A stretch of DNA of 64,000 nt from Roseomonas sp. HF4. GTDB taxonomy: Bacteria > Pseudomonadota > Alphaproteobacteria > Acetobacterales > Acetobacteraceae. This document shows positions 60,143 through 64,000 of this stretch, one piece after another. Where the stretch lies: positions 1-64,000 of the forward strand of contig NZ_STGD01000011.1 of assembly GCF_005222755.1 (NCBI RefSeq), given 5' to 3'. The notes below the pieces were generated by a model. The model worked only from the letters and a program-made list of their open reading frames with translations, had not been told where the DNA came from and searched no databases. The first letter of the stretch is position 1. Every line of letters begins with the position of its first letter. The position numbers and the translations under genes were made by a program.

Positions 60143-60739
60143 ATGACCGACCCGCGCCGCTTCGCCCCCGCTGCCGCGCGCAACCGCGATGCCATCCTCG
60201 ACGTGCTGCGCCGCGTGCTGCCGCCGCGCGGCCTGGTGCTGGAGGTCGCGAGCGGCTCCGGCGAGCATTGCGCGCACCTTGCCGCCGCGCTGCCGGCGCT
60301 CACCTTCCAGCCGAGTGACCCGGATGCCGATGCGCGCGCCAGCATCGACGCCTGGGCCGCCGGCGCGCCGAACATCCGCCCCGCGCTCGCGCTCGATGCG
60401 GCGCGCCTGCCCTGGCCGGCGACCGCCGCCGATGCCGCGCTCTGCATCAACATGATCCACATCGCCCCCTGGGCCGCCTGCGAGGGCCTGGTGCGCGGCG
60501 CCGCGGCACTCGGCGCGATGCTGGTGCTCTATGGCCCCTTCCGGCGCGGCGGCGCGCATACCGCACCGTCCAACGCGGCCTTCGACGAAAGCCTCCGCGC
60601 GCGCGACCCGGCCTGGGGCGTCAGGGACCTCGAGGCGGTGGCGGCGCTGGCGGCGCGCGAAGGCTTCGGCCCGCCCGAGGCGACGGAGATGCCCGCCAAC
60701 AACATGACCGTGGTGTTCCGTCGCACCGGGGCGGCGTAG
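60143..60739 (+). CDS. DUF938 SAM-dependent methyltransferase-like protein (198 aa)
   Basis: A class I methyltransferase fold: FAPAAARNRDAILDVLRRVLPPRGLVLEVASGSGEHCAHLAA holds SAM motif I (VLEVASGSGEH, residues about 32-42). CINMIHIAPWAACEGL and YGPFRRGGAHTAPSNAAFDESLRARDPAWGVRDLE are diagnostic of DUF938. The family has no established function. The ATG at 60143 lies 3 bases after the repeat. It sits 27 bases before the HMGL-like gene. Confidence 0.88.
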   Translation: MTDPRRFAPAAARNRDAILDVLRRVLPPRGLVLEVASGSGEHCAHLAAALPALTFQPSDPDADARASIDAWAAGAPNIRPALALDAARLPWPATAADAALCINMIHIAPWAACEGLVRGAAALGAMLVLYGPFRRGGAHTAPSNAAFDESLRARDPAWGVRDLEAVAALAAREGFGPPEATEMPANNMTVVFRRTGAA

Positions 60740-60766
60740 TCTGACCGCACGCATGAGGAGGGGCCC

Positions 60767-61732
60767 ATGACCGACCTGCCGCGCGCCGTGCGCATCACCG
60801 AGGAAGGCCCGCGCGAGGGCTTCCAGATCGCCCCCGAGCCCTTGCAGACGGCGGACAAGATCGCGCTGATCGACGCGCTCTCGGCGACCGGCGTCGCGCG
60901 GCTGCAGGTCGCGTCCTTCGTGAGCCCGAAGCGCGTGCCGGGCTGGGCGGATGCGGATGCGGTGGTCGCCGGCATCGCGCCGCGGCCGGGTGTCGCCTTC
61001 ACCGCGCTGTGGTTCAACCCGCAGGGGCTGGCGCGCGCGCTCGCCTTCCGCGACCGGCTGTCCGTCTACGGCTCGATCACCGTCGCGGCGTCGGAGGCCT
61101 TCTCGCGCCGGAACCTCAACCGCGACCGCGCCGGGCAGATCGCGGCGATGCGCGAGAACGTGGCCGGGCACCTGGCCGCCGGCGTGCCGGTGAACCGCGT
61201 CTCGGTCCAGGCGGCCTTCGGCTGCAACTTCGCCGGCGACATCGCGCCCGCGCAGGCGGTCGCGGCGGTGGCCGACGCCATGGCGCTCGCGGCCGAGACC
61301 GGCTGCACGATCGAGCGCATCTCGCTGGCCGACAGCATGGGCTGGGCCAACCCGCTGCTGGTCGAGCGCGTGGTGGGCGAGGTACGCACGCGCTGGCCCG
61401 GCCAGGCGGTGTCGCTGCACCTGCACGACACGCGCGGGCTCGGCATCGCCAATGCGCTGGCGGGGCTGCGCCTCGGCGTGGCGGACTTCGACGCGGCGGT
61501 GGGCGGCACGGGCGGCTGCCCCTTCGCGGGCCACGCCGGCGCGCCGGGCAACATCGCGACGGAGGAGCTGGTGATGCTCTGCGAGGAAATGGGCATCGCC
61601 ACGGGGATCGACATCGACGCGCTGATCGCGGCGGGACATCTCGCGGAACGGATCCTGGGGCGCACGCTGCCCTCGGCGCTGCTGCGCGGCGGGTCGCTGA
61701 CAGGGTTCCGGGCGAAGGCGCGGGCGGCGTGA
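60767..61732 (+). CDS. HMG-CoA lyase-like enzyme (HMGL family, 321 aa)
   Basis: A TIM-barrel acyl-CoA lyase. The N-terminal catalytic motif is TEEGPREGFQ near residue 11; classical HMG-CoA lyase has GPRDGLQ, so Asp is replaced by Glu. HLHDTRGLGIANA near 222 supplies metal-binding His residues. The flexible catalytic-Cys loop reads GGTGGCPFAGHAGAPGNIATEE, longer than the usual GLGGCP...GATGN. It may therefore act on a different 3-hydroxyacyl-CoA. A strong agga gg ribosome-binding site precedes ATG 60767. A class III CoA transferase follows 309 bases downstream, fitting a CoA-activated branched-acid breakdown route. Confidence 0.85.
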   Translation: MTDLPRAVRITEEGPREGFQIAPEPLQTADKIALIDALSATGVARLQVASFVSPKRVPGWADADAVVAGIAPRPGVAFTALWFNPQGLARALAFRDRLSVYGSITVAASEAFSRRNLNRDRAGQIAAMRENVAGHLAAGVPVNRVSVQAAFGCNFAGDIAPAQAVAAVADAMALAAETGCTIERISLADSMGWANPLLVERVVGEVRTRWPGQAVSLHLHDTRGLGIANALAGLRLGVADFDAAVGGTGGCPFAGHAGAPGNIATEELVMLCEEMGIATGIDIDALIAAGHLAERILGRTLPSALLRGGSLTGFRAKARAA

Positions 61733-62041
61733 GGGTGGGGCTGGGCCCGTCCAGGCCAGGTCGCGATCCGGAGGGGCTCCGCCCCTCCAGACCTCTCGGC
61801 CAGGGCTCCGCCCTGGACCCGGCAAAGGCCGAAAGGCCTTTGCAAACCATCCTTTGGCACCGGGCAGGATGGGCGGCACGATGCCTCGGCGCGCCCTCCG
61901 GGCATCGCGGCCGGGACATGCTGCATGGCGCCCCGGCCCGCCCCCACCGCCCGGCAGCCGATGATGGTTTGCAAAGGCCCTTCGGCCTCGGGTGGGGTGG
62001 CTTGGTGGGGCAAGGCCCCTCCAATTCCTGAGGATCGAAGC
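61733..62041. other. Gene-free gap between HMGL-like and CoA-transferase genes, rich in hairpins
   Basis: These 309 bases encode nothing I recognise. They hold two perfect stem-loops, ggaggggc/gcccctcc (61770-61788) and ccagggc/gccctgg (61800-61816), then a MITE-like element (61827-61987), then caaggcccctcc just before the next gene. The two stems may terminate the upstream transcript. Confidence 0.6.
61827..61987. repeat. MITE-like element with 25-bp terminal inverted repeats
   Basis: The left end (61827-61851) and right end (61963-61987) are inverted copies of each other with a single mismatch; the inner 17 bases, ggcctttgcaaaccatc on the left, are perfect. About 110 bases lie between, including an internal gatgcc/ggcatc inverted repeat. 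The left end also forms its own 9-bp hairpin gcaaaggcc/ggcctttgc with a gaaa loop (61822-61843). No coding capacity is apparent. Confidence 0.68.
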
Positions 62042-63181
62042 ATGTCTCCCGCCCCGCTCCCCCTCGCCGGCATCCGCGTCGTCGAGTTCTCCCACATGGT
62101 CATGGGCCCCACCTGCGGCCTGGTGCTGGCCGACCTCGGCGCCGAGGTCATCAAGGTGGAACCCCCCGGCAAGGGCGACCGCACGCGCTACCTCACCTCA
62201 TCCGGCACCGGCTTCTTCCCGGCCTTCAGCCGCAACAAGAAATCCGTGCAGCTGGATACCGAGGACGAGGCCGACCTCGAGACGCTCAGGCGCCTGATCG
62301 ACACCGCCGACGTGGTCATCGAGAATTTCCGCCCCGGCGGTCTCGAGGCGAAGGGCCTCGGCCATGCCGCGCTGTCGGCGCGCAACCCGCGGCTGATCTA
62401 CCTCTCGCTCAAGGGATATCTCCCCGGGCCCTACGAGAACCGCACCGCGCTGGACGAGGTGGTGCAGATGCAGTCCGGCCTCGCCTACATGACCGGCCCA
62501 CCGGGGCGGCCGCTGCGGGCCGGCGCGCCGGTCAACGACATGATGGGCGGCATGTTCGGCGCCATCGCCATCATGGCGGCGCTGCGCCAGCGGGACGCGA
62601 CCGGCCGCGGCCAGCATCTGCAGTCGGGGCTGTTCGAGAACGCCGCCTTTCTCGTCTCGACCGCCATGCTGCAGCAGGCGATGACCGGGCAGGACCCGAC
62701 GCCGATGCCGGCCGGCCGCCGCGCCTGGGGCGTCTACGACGTGTTCGACACCAAGGACGGCCAGCAGATCTTCATCGGCGTCGTGACCGACCGGCAATGG
62801 GAGATCTTCCGGCGCGAGTTGCGGGAACCCGTACTGGACGACCCCGCCTACGCCACCAACACCGACCGCGCGCAACGCCGCGAGACGCTGATCCCGCTGG
62901 TGCAGACGCTGATCGCGAAGCACGACGTCGCGGCGCTGGAAGCGATGTGCGAGCGGGCCGGCCTGCCCTTCTCCCGCATCGCGAGGCCCTGGGACCTGTT
63001 CGAGGATCCGCATCTCAAGGCCAGCGGCGGGCTGGTGCCCATCACGTTGCCGGATGGCCGGCCGGGCGCGGTGCCGGCGCTGCCGATGCAGTTCGGCGAT
63101 GCCCGCCTGCCGCTGCGCCTCGACCTGCCCAAGCCCGGCGAGCACGACGCCGAGATCCTAGGCCCCCTGCGGGACGCCTGA
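62042..63181 (+). CDS. Class III CoA-transferase, CaiB/BaiF/Frc family (379 aa)
   Basis: A family III acyl-CoA transferase. N-terminal LAGIRVVEFSHMVMGPTCGLVLADLGAEVIKVEPP, SRNKKSVQLD, VIENFRPGGLEAKGLGH and, near residue 137, RTALDEVVQMQSGLAYMTG with the expected catalytic Asp all match. It would exchange CoA between a donor (such as succinyl-CoA) and a carboxylate; the substrate is unassigned. The ATG at 62042 follows gaggatcgaagc. Its position after the HMGL-like gene suggests the pair activates and cleaves a common acid. Confidence 0.92.
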   Translation: MSPAPLPLAGIRVVEFSHMVMGPTCGLVLADLGAEVIKVEPPGKGDRTRYLTSSGTGFFPAFSRNKKSVQLDTEDEADLETLRRLIDTADVVIENFRPGGLEAKGLGHAALSARNPRLIYLSLKGYLPGPYENRTALDEVVQMQSGLAYMTGPPGRPLRAGAPVNDMMGGMFGAIAIMAALRQRDATGRGQHLQSGLFENAAFLVSTAMLQQAMTGQDPTPMPAGRRAWGVYDVFDTKDGQQIFIGVVTDRQWEIFRRELREPVLDDPAYATNTDRAQRRETLIPLVQTLIAKHDVAALEAMCERAGLPFSRIARPWDLFEDPHLKASGGLVPITLPDGRPGAVPALPMQFGDARLPLRLDLPKPGEHDAEILGPLRDA

Positions 63182-63183
63182 CG

Positions 63184-63235
63184 CGGAATTCCAAAGAAGG
63201 GAGGGGGCCCCGGGGGAGGTTCCCCTCCCCCGGCC
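63184..63235. repeat. Right-half fragment of palindromic repeat family 1 in a convergent gap
   Basis: It carries gaattccaaagaagggaggg and the hairpin gggggaggttcccctccccc followed by ggcc. It is almost identical to the fragment at 60082-60140. It lies between the stop of the CoA-transferase gene and the stop of the convergent protease gene. Confidence 0.76.
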
Positions 63236-63244
63236 TTTCCGCTC

Positions 63245-64000
63245 TCACCGCAGCGGAATAGCGAAGGCCGGCACCGCGACGCCGAGCGGCCGTCCGAGTG
63301 CCGCCTTCGCCTGCACCCCCACCACCACGAAGCCGCCATCCTCGCCGCGCGCGATCAGCGGCGCGCCGCTGCTGCCGAGCGTGCCCGCGCAATTGTGCCC
63401 GACCAGCATCCCCTGCGGGCCGAAGGTCCCGAAGATGACGACGCGGCAGCCGAGGTCGGCCATCAGCACGCCCGGCCGGTCGTGCTGCCATCCGGGCAGC
63501 GCCAGCGCGAGCCCTTCCCGCGGCGGCTCGGCCGAGAGCCGCAGCGCCCGTCCGGTGCCGAGCGGCGCGTCGAGCGTTAGCACCGCCCAGTCGGCGCGCC
63601 ACGGTTCCTCGCGCTGCGGGTCGAAGCCCGGGCCGTGGCGCAGCGCGGTGGCGCGGGCCGTGCGGCCGCCGACGCGAAAGGTGATGTCGCGCGGGGGCAC
63701 GAGGCCGGCCTGGTCGGCGGTCAGCAGGCAGTGCTGCGCCGTCAGGACGCTGCGCGGCGCGACCAGCGTGCCGGTGCAGCGGCTGCCGGCCGTGGTCTCG
63801 ACCTCGCCCACTGCGTTCCAGGGCGCGCGTTCGGGCGGCACGGGACGGCGGGTGTCGGTGCGGCCGAGGCCCGGGACGGCGTCCTGGGCTCTCGTGGCGG
63901 GCGCTTGCAGAGCGACAAGCGCCAGCGCCGCGCAGACCGCGCCGAGGCGCAGAGCGTGCCGCGCAAGCGGGCCGCCGGTCGCGGCGTCCGTCCGCGCACG
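63245..64000 (-). CDS. Secreted trypsin-like serine protease, 5' end beyond the window (at least 251 aa)
   Basis: A chymotrypsin-fold protease. The triad is visible: His in VLTAQHCLL, Asp in ADWAVLTLD and Ser in GSSGAPL (GSSG rather than the usual GDSG). Reading continues in frame past the internal GTG at 63841 to the window edge as LARHALRLGAVCAALALVALQ, then APATRAQDAVPGLG, an evident signal peptide with a good cleavage site. No in-frame ATG, GTG or TTG occurs in the 53 codons before that GTG, so the start lies beyond base 64000. The gene exports a small periplasmic or extracellular protease. Confidence 0.82.
   Translation of the reverse strand, partial: RARTDAATGGPLARHALRLGAVCAALALVALQAPATRAQDAVPGLGRTDTRRPVPPERAPWNAVGEVETTAGSRCTGTLVAPRSVLTAQHCLLTADQAGLVPPRDITFRVGGRTARATALRHGPGFDPQREEPWRADWAVLTLDAPLGTGRALRLSAEPPREGLALALPGWQHDRPGVLMADLGCRVVIFGTFGPQGMLVGHNCAGTLGSSGAPLIARGEDGGFVVVGVQAKAALGRPLGVAVPAFAIPLR

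Noticed and set aside
1-64000. tRNA, rRNA or CRISPR loci
   Set aside because: Reading both strands showed no cloverleaf-like tRNA sequence, no conserved rRNA blocks and no regularly spaced direct repeats. A tRNAscan or CRISPR search was not possible here.

Overview
The window looks like chromosomal DNA of a very GC-rich (roughly 70%) alphaproteobacterium. Gene content and order fit Rhodospirillales/Acetobacteraceae (Roseomonas-like): hisB–DUF2628–hisH, hslV–hslU, rimP–nusA–ylxR–infB–rbfA–truB–rpsO, rph–rdgB beside hrcA, mutS–glnD, orphan Bug-type binding proteins, and many dispersed palindromic intergenic repeats. The taxonomic call is inference. I saw no rRNA, tRNA, CRISPR array, prophage or transposase gene.

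Layout. 0.2–5.6 kb: a seven-gene plus-strand operon with two tandem glutathionylspermidine-synthase-like ATP-grasp ligases, DUF350 and DUF1190 proteins and three unrecognised membrane-anchored proteins. 5.8–8.0 kb (minus): hisB, DUF2628, hisH and a GNAT acetyltransferase. 8.3–11.7 kb: an M23 peptidase convergent with an MCP–PilZ chemoreceptor. 11.9–13.9 kb: hslVU protease. 14.1–15.7 kb (minus): YceI, cytochrome b561 and a DUF4087 protein. 15.7–24.0 kb: the transcription/translation operon rimP to rpsO, with a terminator-like hairpin in its leader and an acyl-CoA thioesterase gene between rbfA and truB. 24.1–27.3 kb (minus): an XRE-cupin regulator with TctC- and TctA-type transporter genes but no TctB. 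27.3–31.9 kb: GNAT, RraA-like, LOG-family, DUF4304, rdgB and rph genes. 32.2–38.9 kb: hrcA, then mutS–glnD on the minus strand. 38.9–43.7 kb: VOC protein, aspartate aminotransferase/decarboxylase, malic enzyme and DUF488. 43.7–45.0 kb (minus): three small, apparently secreted proteins, two made of 11-residue repeats. 45.0–51.3 kb: a second Bug protein, EI24 membrane protein, bactofilin, lipoprotein, AEC transporter, DegT aminotransferase and a DUF1194 vWA-like protein. 51.3–57.4 kb (minus): a gene run with an omega-aminotransferase, a degenerate receiver protein, a COG0523 GTPase, a WD40 protein, an aldo/keto reductase, DUF3775 and a lipoprotein. 57.5–63.2 kb (plus): GST, glyoxalase-like protein, FkbM and DUF938 methyltransferases, an HMG-CoA-lyase-like enzyme and a class III CoA transferase. 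The window ends inside a secreted trypsin-like protease gene.

Most of the window is housekeeping. The least explained material is the ATP-grasp/DUF350/DUF1190 operon with its three unknown partners, the pair of hendecad-repeat secreted proteins, and at least two families of palindromic intergenic elements plus one MITE-like element. These repeats occur in many gaps, often abutting stop or start codons. Start codons were chosen from ribosome-binding sites, family N-termini and overlaps; several are GTG or TTG.
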